This document shows positions 24,693 to 36,559 of a stretch of 64,000 nt of DNA, piece by piece (the stretch's first letter is position 1; each line of letters begins with the position of its first letter). The DNA is taken from the NCBI GenBank assembly GCA_051453625.1, contig JBOZIK010000001.1, positions 131,883,090 to 131,947,089 of the forward strand, given 5' to 3'. The notes under the pieces are model-generated. The model was not told where the DNA came from and searched no databases. It was given only the letters and a program-made list of their open reading frames with translations. Position numbers and translations under genes: made by a program. This DNA comes from Welwitschia mirabilis. Lineage: Eukaryota > Gnetophyta > Gnetopsida > Welwitschiales.

Positions 24693-26010
24693 TGTTAACA
24701 TTTAAAAATTTACATTTATATCAAGTGCTTTAGGCCAATTCATTATAAATGAAGAGATTAACTTAATTATTTAATCATAAAATATCTCTTTTATTGTTTT
24801 AAAAATAAAATTTAATATTATGTTTTTATTCATATTAATTGCAAATGTTTAGCCATGTTTTGGAACACATGATGGAAGATGAACACAATTCCACATAAAA
24901 CAGCGGTGGAAATGAATATGTGAGGTGGCGACACATTGCAAAGTCATTTGAAGACATGTGGAAGAGGCATGTGGAGGTGACATTGGAGACATGTGGTGAT
25001 AGCACTGGTTGGTAGAGGAATTAGGCTTCAAAGACCACATGTTTAACTCGTCATGATAAAGATCCCACCAAATGCTACATGATGATCTTCATCAAATGCT
25101 ATGAGATAACCTCCACCAAATGCTAAGTGATGAAGATTCTACCTAATGATACAAGATAGAATCTTATCTATCTAATGCTACAAGATAACTTTTATCTAAT
25201 ACAACAAGATAGAATCTTATGTGCCTAATGCTAAATGATGAAGATTCTACCTAATGCTACAAGCTTGCTTGTAACCATCCCTCACCCCTATCTCTTCCTA
25301 TAAAATGGCCTTAAACCCTTCACTATTTCATCTTCACCTTGAAAAAATTAGAGATTTTAAAGCATCAACTTGTGATGGCTTTCTAAGCAACTCTTTGGGG
25401 AGCAAGCTAGTCTTTAAGGATTTCTTGAAGAGTTTTTCCAACTTCCTTCTTTCTTTTCTATAAAGTTGTTGTTTCTATAATACAAAAGTTATTTTTCTTT
25501 AATCTTGATTCATGATTAATATCATAATTAGGATGCTTAGATAACTTCTTTAACTATCAAGTTTAATGTAGTTATGTTAATTCCTTTTTATTACCTAATC
25601 TTTAAATTTCATAGATCTTAAGTGCTTTAGGAGCCCTTACTTTCTATTGTTATTTAAGATTAAAGTGTTAGTTGAATTCACTCTTTATCATATGGTGGAT
25701 GAGATTATGCCTCCTGAATTGAATAAAAAGCACTTAATGATTTGATTACAAGAAGGCAATTGAACAACTTTCGAGTGAAGGATTGCAAAGGAAAATTGGC
25801 GATACCTTAAAGCTAGTTTGCTCTCGTACTCTCTCAGATGAAGTTCAAACTTGATTCTAAATTTTATCTCTTCTTTCCTTTTATTTATTTTTTATAACTT
25901 GCATTAGGATTAATGTTAGTGAAATTCTAACCAATACCTAATGTTATCCCTAAGGAAGAATTATAAGTAAGTTTCTAACTGAGTTTTAAATCCAGCTCAT
26001 TATACTACAA
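24693..26010 (+). repeat. 3' LTR of G3
   Basis: TGTTAACATTTAAAAATT at 24693 follows GCACTAGCAAAAGACTACTTAGGAGGT, the same order as before the right LTR of G2. The part from about 24846 on is repeated at 20758-21700, and the last 400 bases at 20363-20757. If the LTR proper starts at 24846 it is about 1.17 kb long; if at 24693, about 1.32 kb. Confidence 0.55.
25076..25263. repeat. Tandem repeats of about 25 bp inside the G3 3' LTR
   Basis: About eight degenerate units built on ACCAAATGCTACATGATGAT-CTT or CCTAATGCTACAAGATAGAA-TCTT follow each other. The left LTR copy (20960-21075) has fewer and shorter units, so the array changed in number after insertion. Confidence 0.7.
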
Positions 26011-29000
26011 AGTTGATCAATCAACATGGATGGGAATTTCCTAGTAAAAATGGAATGATCTTTTAATTTTTTTTAGACAAATAAAATAAATTATGCCAAA
26101 AGGATAAAATTCTCTTCAATGACTAAAAGAGAGTTTTCTACTTGTGTACAACTACTAAGTATGACTAATATTAAAATAATTAAATAATAAATAAAATATT
26201 TTTATGATGAGGTAATTACAAGTTAGCTATATGCCTTTTAGAAGAATGAGATGGCATAATATTTGTTGTTAAAGTGAAAGCTTAGAAAATATATATGATA
26301 TGGTACTTAAATGGTGATATGCTTGCACAAAGAAAGAGAGTTGATTATGTCCATGAACATGCATACCTTGAGTTATCTAAAATTGAGGAATTAATTAGCA
26401 TATGTTGAGAGTAGTGAATATTTTAAATCTAATATTTCCACAAGGAAAGGGAATGATTCATTTGGTAATTTCTTGTGGTTAGTATTAAATGGATTACTTT
26501 TACAAAAACATAGCCTTGTAAAATCTGAGATAGAATGATAAAAGAAGAATAATACCTTTAACAGTTATATCCTATGAATTCTAAATTTTGTCTCCAAAAT
26601 ATATAAGCCCATTCTAATTTAATTCTAGAATTACAGTGCTCTATTTAATAGAACTAGGAATACATAAATTATATTCATTAGTAATTTGTATGATGTAAAT
26701 TTAAATTTACTTCTTTTTTAATTAGCAATTTCAAATTAGAATGGAATAAATTATTATCATTAGTTAAACTTGTATAAGGATAGATTAAATGCATTACTTG
26801 TTAAATAAGAGTCGAAATTGGGATTATTATTAAACAAGTTATTAATTAGAATTAGCTAAAATAGAATAAGGTTTTAATTATTAAAAGGAAGCTTTTGTCT
26901 ATGACATCATTAAGATATGATTTACTAAACATTAGATTTGGATTTGGTAGACTAAAATAGCTCTATTTAGTGGAGATATAAAATGTAGAAATTTAAAAAA
27001 TACAAGGATTATGTACTTTAGTCACAAAGTTATTCATGTAATACATAATTAAATGAACTAATAGTAATTATTTCAAATGTGATAAAATTCGAATGTTAAA
27101 ATAAAAGAATATATAGCACATAACATTAAAATACAACAAGGATAATAAACATACAACAAAAAACATAGCTTGCGATGATGTTGTATCTACCTTAATTAGT
27201 GGGTGTTTGAGGCTTAGTTTATAATAAAATAAGTTTTTTCTGATTGATATACGACGCTTCATAATCGTAAACAAATGTTTTCTTCATCATTATTACTTTT
27301 AAAACAAAACTAGACTTAGAGTAAACTAGTGTCTTTCCTTATCAATTCAGATTTTTTTTAATTATAAAGCAAATGATTTATTCATATAGAATAGGTTATT
27401 CTTTAGGTAAATTTAAATATTCTTATTTAATACAAACTCAAATATTATTTACATTGAACACTATGGATCAAACAAGAAAGGAGTTCATAAAATAAATGAA
27501 CTTAGTTCAAGTTCTTCATTACCTATACTAATTCTAGCTATTTAAAATTTACATAAACAATACCATAAAAAATACCCCTTTACTACAAAATCAAAAATAT
27601 ACACTTCGAAAGTGCATTCAAGTAGACCCTTATTCTAGTCTAGTACTCTGAATATATTGATGAAAAAGCAAATGTTTGCATTCTTCTTCTTTGCATTTGG
27701 CTTGGAAAACTATTCAATAGAGAATTTAAAACAAAGATAACATTTTAAAACAAATCCTACATTTTTATTTTAGTAAAAAACATAAATTATTCTAAAAAAG
27801 GCCTAAAATGAAGAGAAAAACTCAAAAGATAAAAACTTCAATTGTAAATGTAGCTGTCATAGCTCATGGTGTCAAAATGGCAAAAAACTATGGCCATTTG
27901 TATTAACAAATATGTAATGGCACTTTGGTTGAGAGGGATGGGGAAAGGGAGCTGGAGGTGTAGTAAATTAAGGAAGAAAACATCATAGGAGAAAATTATG
28001 TAGAGTAAGAATGGCCAAGTGAGAGAAAATAACCATGGTTCAATCAACCCTACACTTAAGATACAGACACAAAAGCAAATAAGGAAAGAGATAATAAAAG
28101 AACCATGCTTTAAAGAATATGAAAACTTGAAAACAAATCTAACAATAAGTTTTATCATCATATCTAGAATGCATCTAAGTTAAAATGAGATTTCAAATGA
28201 CCTTCACAATGTCAAATAGCGTACAATAAGTATCTAGACATCTTACACTTTACAAACAAAATAGCAAAAATGATAGAATAAGAATGTATGTGAGAAAAGA
28301 ATAATAAATGTATAATATATTAAACTGTATAAACCTTAAGCAACAAAAAAAAAATTTGTGAGACTATCATAATGACTTAATAGTTCATTAAAGAGAATGC
28401 TAGATGAAGGTGTTATTAATGTTACAAGAAGATGCTATTGATGTGGTATAGAGTAGGTCAGAGCATCAAAAGAGAGAATGTTGTGAAGAGAAGCCATCAG
28501 ATAACTAGATTGTGAAAAAAGTAGAATATCATAGGAAATGGATCAAATGTAAGAAGGATAAAGGCTTGTATGGCTTGGAATATGGTTTTGGAGGGATATC
28601 ACATTAATAATTTCATTCTCCATAATTCACCTTAGTTAGCTAAAAGGAAAGAGCCTTATCATAATAGTGAGGTGTAAATAATAAGAAAAAGGGATTATGC
28701 ATGTTTTTAATAAGATGAAAAATATGATCAATAGTAAATATTATAATGAAGAAGACAACATATCAATAAAATAGTGGTTAAACGAAATTATGAAAAGGTA
28801 CAATAATTACAAGCATGCTCTATTGAATTAGTTTAAGATTTTCATAACCTTTGAAATCATTGTTATAAACCATAGTTATGGGTGTTTTTTCCCGTAATTA
28901 AATTAATTACTTTAGAATAAGAATCCTTAGTTGGAATTATCAGTATTAAAAGTAACATTCTAAATAAATGTAGCTTTTAAAGGTAATTAGTGGAATGATA

Positions 29001-30265
29001 ATTATTGGATATTATGTCTATAAAAGTGAAACTATAAAGTAAACAAAAGATAAAGGCAAATAGAATGACATTTCTAAGAAATAAAGTTTATAATAGTGAA
29101 GACAATATATAAACTTAATTAGGAAGGAATATTTTCTTAAACAACCTTGACAAACAATGCTCTAAACTAAGGGTAATATGATAATGTATTTCTATAGGTG
29201 TTCGTAACATGAAGATAATATAGTTAATTTAATGACATGACCTTTAAGTAGTGGTGAAGTATGGACTAAAGGCCTAATTATGATAATAACAAATGAGGCA
29301 TAGAAAAATTAATAAGTAATGGTATCTATATCTACCTAACTAAATTAAATTTTTCTTAGGATATTGGACGACCATATATTACGGGAAAAGAGTATGAATA
29401 TACATTACATAGATTTTGATGGCATATAACTTCAATTAATGACATCAGATTATAGTATTATGTTCTTTAATAATTTGTATGGTATGATAATAAAAACTAG
29501 TAAAAATATACATGATATATAAGTTTGTGGGCCTATCTTTATGTTAAATTACAAATGTCTAGTGGTTCCGTAACCCATAGAATTTCAAGGATCTTACCTT
29601 TACCTCAAAAGTTGTGATTCTAAATGCTTTAGAGTAATTCAATGGAACTATGATGAACTTTATTTGGTCATATGATCATGGTAAAATCATTTGATAGATA
29701 GGAATGAGTAGATAAGTAAGAAAAAGTTAAAAATTATATCCAAATTACTATAAGGTATGGCATTAAACTAGTGAAAGAAGGATTCAAAGAGAGAGCAAAG
29801 TCAATGAATATGGTAAATTCAAATAATAAATGATATAGTCATAGCAAAAGAGTAAGGATTAGATAATAAAGAAGTGTAGAAATATACATAGAATAAGATA
29901 TAAAGGAAATGTATAATAATAAGTGTTATTCCATGATGTGATGTTCACAAATGATAGGTCTCTAATCATAAATAAACTCTAATTGAAAAAATTAGACTAA
30001 GAATATATTATTAGCTTAATAATTTATGTTTCTAATGCTTGTGTTTCCTTTGTCATTTGACAATTACTCTTCTGACTTAACATTTCCCATCTTATCTTAA
30101 TTACTTAAATCTTAGATGCATCTCCTATGTTATGATCTCTCTGTTGATAATCTGTTCTTTTAAATGAACTTAATTCTCAATTTGACCTTTGTATTTGAAC
30201 TATCATCTTATGATAATAATTATTACTTCTATGGTATGATGCATGACTAGTTGATTATATTAGAC
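26011..30265. other. AT-rich DNA without recognisable genes
   Basis: The longest frame (27838-28161, minus, 107 codons) is rich in Phe, Leu and Ile, lacks motifs and has no coding-like surroundings. I treat it as chance. No paired repeats were found. Confidence 0.4.
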
Positions 30266-30411
30266 CATAGATGTACTAAATGAGGCAATGAAAATGGTAA
30301 TCTTATAGATACACCAAATCAGATACTAAAAATGATAAAGCCATAAATGTGCCGAATTAGAGAGTGGAAATGATAATTCATAGATTAGTAAATAAGGTAG
30401 TGAAGTAATAA
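30266..30411. repeat. Minisatellite, about 38 bp x 4
   Basis: Units begin at 30266, 30303, 30341 and 30379, each of the type CATAGATGTACTAAATGAGG followed by a purine-rich end near AATGAAAATGGTAAT. Identity between units is moderate, so the array is old. No coding frame. Confidence 0.7.
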
Positions 30412-30659
30412 GGGGAAAAAATGTAACTAGTTTATCTCATTTCATTTTCTTAAAGATTAAATACTTGAGTCTTTCTTCTTGTTATCTTCTAAACTTAGTC
30501 TATACCTTGACTTTTTTATTTTAAATCGTGGTTAATGATGCGTGTGTATATATGATAAGGCTTGATATGAATGTGTTCGTAAATCTAGTTTTGATGTTTC
30601 CACTTATAAAATATTTTGTATTATTGTGTATATTTATCAATACAAAGAACATTAGACCT

Positions 30660-32120
30660 TGATAGGATTAGATAATAATGGATCTTTAAAGACAAAGTCT
30701 TGCAAAAGGATCAATTGCTCAAAACAAAAATCAATTGTTAGAAGACATATAGAAAATTGAAGATGTCTCTGGTAAAGATGTCTAAGAAATTGAAGACATC
30801 TTGGATGTCCCAAAATTTAAGTCATAGGCTAAATAAATCTATCTCATTCAAGATGACTTTGCTGAAAGTTGAACGTAATATAGATGAAGACATTTTCATT
30901 GTTAAAGACATCTATACTAAGCTAAACTAGGTAATAGAGTTCATTTGTATTTCAACTAATATCTTACATTTTAGATGACCTATCAACTTATACATAATGA
31001 ATTCATGATCACAAAGGCCCAAGGATACTACAAAGTAAATTTCATTAAAATCTAGGCAAGTTGATTAAAGACGTCCATAAAGTAAAGAAATTTGATTGTT
31101 AATAGACATTTAAAAAACGTGAAAACATCTTCGATCGAAGTTCACATTAATAAAAATTAAACATATATGCTCAACACCTAGACATTTCCTTTTCATTATA
31201 CAGTGGTTACAAAGTTAAATGACTACCTTTTAAGCTTAAATAGCAAGATCTTTCTTGACCGTGTAAAGGCTTGACATCACGGATCATTTGAATAATTTTC
31301 AGAACTTTAAAGAATACATGACCTTTTCATCTCTTAACTCTCAACGATCAAATCAAAGACAGAATGCAGAGTGAAAAAAAAACTTCTCACGAGGAATCAA
31401 AGGCATCATTTGCAAAAAAGCTTGCATTTCTTTCATCATTCGCTCTTAGATCCTCATTACTGCATCAATAATTTACACCCGGGACGACGATAACAACAAA
31501 GATCTTATATCCTCATTAAAGCTATATCTTCAAGCTTGTTATTGTAATATATTTTTTAGTTCTATATTGTTGGACTATCTTATTGTTGAATATTAAAGAA
31601 AGTCCTTTTTTTATTATCAAATACTTTATAAGGCAACCCTTGTATGGATGTGCATCTGAGATTGTACATGTGAGTACTTAGTTATTGTAATGTAATTGGT
31701 GAGTTTAAAAAACCATTGTTTTCTTGAAGAAGAGAAAGTAATACCTTGCAAGGAGATTCTCACTATTGTAAAACTCATGATGCACCTATAAAAACCACCA
31801 TTTCCTTGCAGGGTAGAGAGTGCTATCTTGTGAGAAGACTCTCACTGTTATAAGGTTTGTAATGTGTAAATCACTATTCCCTTAATGGAGGAGAGAGTGT
31901 TGCCTTACGAGAATACTCTTACTTATTGAAAGGTTGCTAGTGTATTAGAAAACCACTATTTTCTTATAGGTCAAAAATGTCCAAAGGTGTAAGAAAAAGC
32001 TACCCTCCTAAATTGGAAAACCATATTATCTTGATAAGGTATTTTATTGTATAATTTCATTTATTTATTAGTTTAAATTTCTACTTAGTGGAACCCATTC
32101 ACCCCTCCCCTCTGAGTTTA
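30660..32120 (+). repeat. Copia (SIRE-like) LTR, probably solo or truncated (C2)
   Basis: The first part is full of GAAGATGTCT/GAAGACATCT words. The end has GTGGAACCCATTCACCCCTC followed by CCCTCTGAGTTT, the C-rich closing sequence typical of SIRE/Maximus-type copia LTRs in plants. The middle carries a short tandem array. No primer site or coding region follows, because sequence of a different style starts at about 32130. The left boundary is uncertain. Confidence 0.5.
31709..31972. repeat. Tandem array of about 80 bp x 3.3 within the C2 LTR
   Basis: Units start AAACCATTGTTTTCTTG (31709), AAACCACCATTTCCTTG (31792), AATCACTATTCCCTTAA (31868) and AAACCACTATTTTCTTA (31949). Each of the first three continues with a GAGAG-AGTG stretch and GAGA-TACTCTCAC-ATTGTAA. 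The A/C-rich head followed by an AGACTCTCACT stem-like part could fold, but I see no clear function. Confidence 0.75.
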
Positions 32121-32129
32121 ATGCTTTTG

Positions 32130-34117
32130 AGTTCATCCTTGCATAATATAAATATAGAGCTTTTTTGCCCCCAATAATGCACACAAAATGAAAATGGTAT
32201 TCTCCACGCATTTTCCATGAAGGCCTATAACGAAAATCTTAAAAAATGGTCGTAAAATAACAAAGGATTTTCTTTCTCAATCAGCCTTATTAGTTTTTTA
32301 CGTCAATGCTAAGCAAATGGATACGTTGTTAACTGGCAAAATAGTACCTATTAAATTACAAGCAACACCAACAAAACAAGCATAGTTAGGTCATCACTCA
32401 TTGCTTCAACATACCATTGTATCAAGTGCATTAAAGAACAAAAACCCTAAATTAGAGACTTCTAACCTTAAAATTCATCGAAATATATCAATCACAAAAA
32501 ATCATGTCCAAAAAAATGTAAAATTCAGCCCAAATGCCTGGTGGCATTTGTGGCACATACCTATCTAGCTGGCTTACTTTCTTAAAAAGATATATAAAGA
32601 CAGTTACAACCGCTGTAAAATTGTGAAAGGAACATCTAGGCCCTTAATGGCATCAACTATTCTTAGAATTGATCATCACATTACAAGAAGAGTAAAGAAG
32701 AGACTTTTTCACCGAAAGTGATACTAACTTGTAGCCACTAACATCTCTTTCTATAAGCTTTATTAATAAATCAACATAGGATAAATGACACCTAAAACGT
32801 GAAAACATTTCCATACAAAGGATCAGGTGTTAAAAGCGTCTTCATCTTCTATCTTAATATCTACCTAAACATGGCATTAATTGTTCATTTCTTTTTAAAT
32901 TGTGTCTGTCTGCATCCATTAATTACGTTGTGTCTAGAAATAAAGTAAATTCACATAATGCATATCCAAGAGACTTTGAAAAGCACAAACCATTTTTCCT
33001 TTACCATGATTATGCAAACAACACAGCACAACGGGTAGTCTGTAATAACCAAAGAATCTCCAAGGGAAGTACAACAAACAATCAACCTTAGCAATAAAAA
33101 TAATAAAGCAAGAACAACTCACTGCCAATTAGTGTCAGTACTTCTCAAAGGGCCTCATCAACACGTTATAGCTTAAAACATTGCATAGGGCATTTATAAA
33201 TACAGATCATATGTTTCTCCATTCCATGTTTTGATTAATTCTAGCAATACTTTTTTCTGTCAAGATAACGATATCAGTGCTGCATAGCTATGGGTCTCCA
33301 CTGAACGAATAGAATCCTTTCATTAGATCTTAGTTTTTTATTTCTGGCAGCCCATTGCTAAATAATTACAATAGAGAATCTAAAATTATTGCTCTAAAAC
33401 CTTTGATAAATATAGCTGCTTAATATCCCACCAAAGTCAAAATCTGCAGTGCCTTATATATTTTGAGGAGGAAAATTGCCTAGATCACAAACAAGTTGAG
33501 AAGTCTCTTGTTTAAGATTTCATAAAGCTTTCAATTTTAAGTTATTGACCAAATTTATGCAGCCGCATTTTCTATCTCCTAATAAGATCAAAATTTCTTC
33601 CCCACAAAACTGCAAAAATATATCCAACCTAATTTCTGCAGTAGGGTTTTGGAAGATTAACATGGGTCATATCAAGCAACCGTTTGGAAGATTAACATGA
33701 GTCATAACAAATGACCAGCTAATGTTCAAATTGGGTGATTGTAGAACTCAATACTCATGTCACTAGTTCATATGATTTTAAGCAGCAAGGATGTGTATCT
33801 GTTTGGAAAATGAAGCTTTCATGAATCCGCATTAGAGAAAATAACACTTAAATGCTAAAGCCACTTATAGCGAAATGGTAGCATAGCAAATGCACTTAGA
33901 GAACTTAAGAGATGATCATGCAAGACAGCAAGGAATGGCAATCCCAAATATTTTGTTGTACAACACGCAACAGTAATGGAGCTCCACATAAAAGCTTGTG
34001 TCTAAGTATCATCAGTTTCAGCGAGATATTACATGCAAAATACAAGATCATTCAAAAGAAGCAATCCCACTTCTATCTCCCACACCAGCACATCTAATTC
34101 TTAGCTCAAAGATGTAT
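32130..34117. other. Downstream flank of the RPB5-like gene; no coding exon seen
   Basis: Base composition is clearly less AT-rich and more mixed than to the left, as in gene-associated DNA. Several frames of 60-70 codons exist on both strands, overlap each other and show no motif. The part just left of 34118 would be the gene's 3' untranslated region and flank. Confidence 0.4.
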
Positions 34118-34506
34118 CTACCAGATAATGCGATATTGCTCATAATGACCTGTCACATCCCCTGCATAGGTAAGCTTCATTATCTTTCCCCGCTTTAGTC
34201 CATAATACCTTGCAAGTGGATCACTCTCAAGCATTCGGGGACGCTAAACAAAAGTTATATAGAGATCAGAGGTACATACTTGTCAGCTCAGAGTATAAGA
34301 CATTCATCTATAAACATAAAACAACTAGAAAATATATGCATTGTTACCTGATGCTCTTTAACACTGTACTGTTTAAGCAGCTTGTTCTTTTCCTTTTCTG
34401 TTAGTATTTCATGTTTTGGTATCAAAACATGCTTTGTGATGTTCATAAACAAATCTGCATCCTTTACATCACAGATAACTCTTTTAGTGATAGCAACTAC
34501 GAAGAG
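34118..34506 (-). CDS. NRPB5-like: RNA polymerase subunit 5 (RPB5 family), last two exons
   Basis: This is join(34348..34506, 34118..34243) on the minus strand: 53 codons, a 104-bp GT-AG intron, then 41 codons and TAG. RPB5 is the small assembly/jaw subunit of nuclear RNA polymerases; its C-terminal domain contacts the largest subunit. The first exon has [19 protein letters not shown] and QYSVKEHQ, the second [19 protein letters not shown], the conserved RPB5 fold core in the right order and spacing. The reading frame runs through the splice junction (EHQ then RPRM) without stops. The C-terminus ([18 protein letters not shown]) lacks the RPSETAGRY-type tail of the Pol I/II/III subunit and ends in Trp, closer to plant Pol V NRPE5 versions. 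Exon start 34506 follows a TAG acceptor; 34454 is an alternative. N-terminal exons (about 120 residues) were not found, so they lie in undetected small exons, beyond the copia insertions, or are lost. Confidence 0.85.
34244..34347 (-). other. Intron of the RPB5-like gene
   Basis: A 104-bp intron with donor CAG|GTAACAATG (exon ends at 34348) and acceptor TTTTGTTTAG|CGTC (exon starts at 34243). Phase 0. Its ordinary size and clean borders show the copy is not a processed retropseudogene. Confidence 0.8.
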
Positions 34507-36449
34507 CTACAACATTTTCAAAGATCAGGAACTACTTCTCTTGGCATTAATAATTACTAGAAGATAACTACCAAAGAACCCTTAAATAACACTGCCCTGG
34601 AAGGACAGAATTCTGCTTAGAATCAGGTGCTGAGCAAAGACAAAATAATTCCACATAGAGTGTAATGGAACTATGTCACATGATGGTAGAACTCCATAAA
34701 CACTCGAAATTGCCTCTGTTTGAAATGTCTAAAGGATATACGTTTGACCATAAACATACAGTCTAAAGCAGAATTTCTCGAATATTGTTCAGTGTAGACA
34801 CTCTACTTTTGATCAGTTTTCTCAATATCATTTGAAATTTAGAGCAAGAACACATAGATTTAATTAGAGAAACAAACTTCTCAAAGTATATAATGTTTAA
34901 AACCGACCAAAGAAATAGGATGAGAGTGTTTGAAGCACAAAATTAAACATCAAAAGGAAAGTTCACAATAGAATAATTATATTTAGTTAGAAATAAAATT
35001 AATAATGCACTTCTGGGATTCACAACTGATCACACACTTAATCAATAAATGCAATCCACAAAAGGAATGCTTAAGTGAAAGAAATTACCCTGCTTATAAA
35101 TTGCATGAACTATCATGTCCATAAGAATGTCCATAAGAAATAAAGGCTCATGCTCCACAGCTATTAATGACAATTAGTTATACAAAATACAAAGTTACCA
35201 TATTCTAATGACCATGTACTATCACAGACCATGTTTAGACTCGAATGGGCTAGGTTCATGGACTTTTATAATGATGCTATAAGAGTGTGAACCTTCTTCG
35301 TTAGCCTATTGCATACTAGCAGAACAAGTTTCATGAGGTGTCTCGTAAAGACACTTATTTTCTTCATAAAAGTATCACAAGCTTCGTCTGCAAACTCTCT
35401 CATTTCAACAACTCAGATGAATCAAATGTATTCATGTCAAGAGCAAAAGTGCATAGACGGGACACTTGACACCCTCTTACATGTCATATTGCTGTGCATG
35501 GAATGTATCCCAGGATCTTACTTTTGAAAATTCCATAATCAGATTCCATGAGAAAATGCATGGACTTGAAATGAAGAATTGTTGATAATCAACCTTCTAT
35601 ATATGGATCCCCATATGATGTCTGGAATTGAAAAGTTTCATGGGAGACACAGATTTTATAAAGAAAATGAAATATCCAAGACTTAAACACGTTTCATGAA
35701 AATGACAGATCCAACTTTATGGCCATCTTCTCATTATCAAACATTTTTCCACAGGATTACCGATAGTTCTTACATAAGATTACAAACATCTACAATAACC
35801 AAAATTGCAATGCACTACTTGGTTTATGATTACAGATATGATTACTTGTAATGTGCCAAATTAAGGTGATAACACATGATGTAAGTGAACTACATGCTAA
35901 ATTTAGAAGCATATTCAGTGTAGGTTTGATTATCATCGAAAAAGTTAATAACCTAGAAGAACCTTATAGAAATGGTGGCACATCTCTTCGTGCAAGAGCT
36001 GACCCATGAGCAGGTACTCACAACTAAGTCCTGCTTGTTCCCACATGCATGCACCATCTCATCTCATCATCTCATTGGGAGAATAAATCATCTGAATACA
36101 GACATTCATTTTAGACGATCACCTGGGGATCTATAGGACCAAGCTCTACATACTACAACTTAGTTGATGGGCTTCCCCACCCATCTTTTTCAAAGTCCTT
36201 CAAACTTTGTCATCAGGTCAAGGATGGTTCTTGCTTACCATTCCTGTATATAAAAGGTTTGAACAAGGTCTGCTAATCAACAAACTCGAACGCCCATTTT
36301 TATAATACACCAGTATCATAAAGAGTTTAATTATTTATAAAAGTGACAATATTGATGATAACAAATAGCCACTTTAAATTTCCAACTAAGCAAGACACAG
36401 GTTACCAATAGATGCAAGCTTACAAGTACAACTTGACACAACCACTTAA
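34507..36449 (-). other. Probable intron or upstream part of the RPB5-like gene; no exon recognised
   Basis: No N-terminal RPB5 motif was found in any minus-strand frame. A short frame at about 35088-35166 (minus) reads EPLFLMDILMDMIVHAIYKQ and is followed by a GTAATT donor, but it does not match RPB5 well, and I list it only as a candidate. Composition stays gene-like up to the copia boundary. Confidence 0.35.
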
Positions 36450-36530
36450 ATGGATAGAAACCTGAAACAAAACACCCACTTCAGGAAGAAAATGGATAGA
36501 AACCTAAAACAAAACACACACTTCAGGAAG
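36450..36530. repeat. 42-bp tandem duplication next to the C3 copia end
   Basis: ATGGATAGAAACCTGAAACA starts at 36450 and its near-copy ATGGATAGAAACCTAAAACA at 36492. There are only two differences (G/A and C/A) in the overlapping length. It lies 30 bases from the truncated left end of the copia sequence. Confidence 0.85.
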
Positions 36531-36559
36531 ACAAGATACTTTTCTTTTGTTAAAGTGTT

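Larger units (their letters stand above)
20295..26010 (+). mobile_element. Rearranged Athila-like Ty3/gypsy element (G3)
   Basis: It has a right LTR (24693 or 24846 to about 26010), an internal region with gag-like remnants, and on the left a scrambled set of LTR pieces. It shares the start of its right LTR and a conserved 3' block (about 23850-23970) with G2, so the two belong to related families, though the LTR bodies differ. No reverse transcriptase or integrase could be recognised in the 2.9 kb between LTR parts. Frames are destroyed throughout. Confidence 0.6.

Noticed and set aside
27838-28161. 107-codon minus-strand frame rich in Phe/Leu/Ile, like a membrane protein
   Set aside because: AT-rich DNA gives such frames by chance; no motif, no splice context, no similarity that I recognise, and the neighbourhood is decayed repeat DNA.
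31709-31972. Regular repeats considered as a CRISPR-like array
   Set aside because: The whole 80-bp unit repeats, without constant repeat and unique spacers, and it lies in a copia LTR of a plant genome.
33912-34198. Overlapping plus-strand frames near the RPB5 exons
   Set aside because: They overlap the 3' flank and terminal exon of the minus-strand gene in antisense and show no motif.
34507-34560. Possible upstream extension of the RPB5 exon (LLVIINAKRS...SLKML)
   Set aside because: It superficially resembles the LILVLQ...LK-LF region of the family, but it has two in-frame stops and the spacing to NITKH is too long; a TAG acceptor at 34507 explains the exon start.
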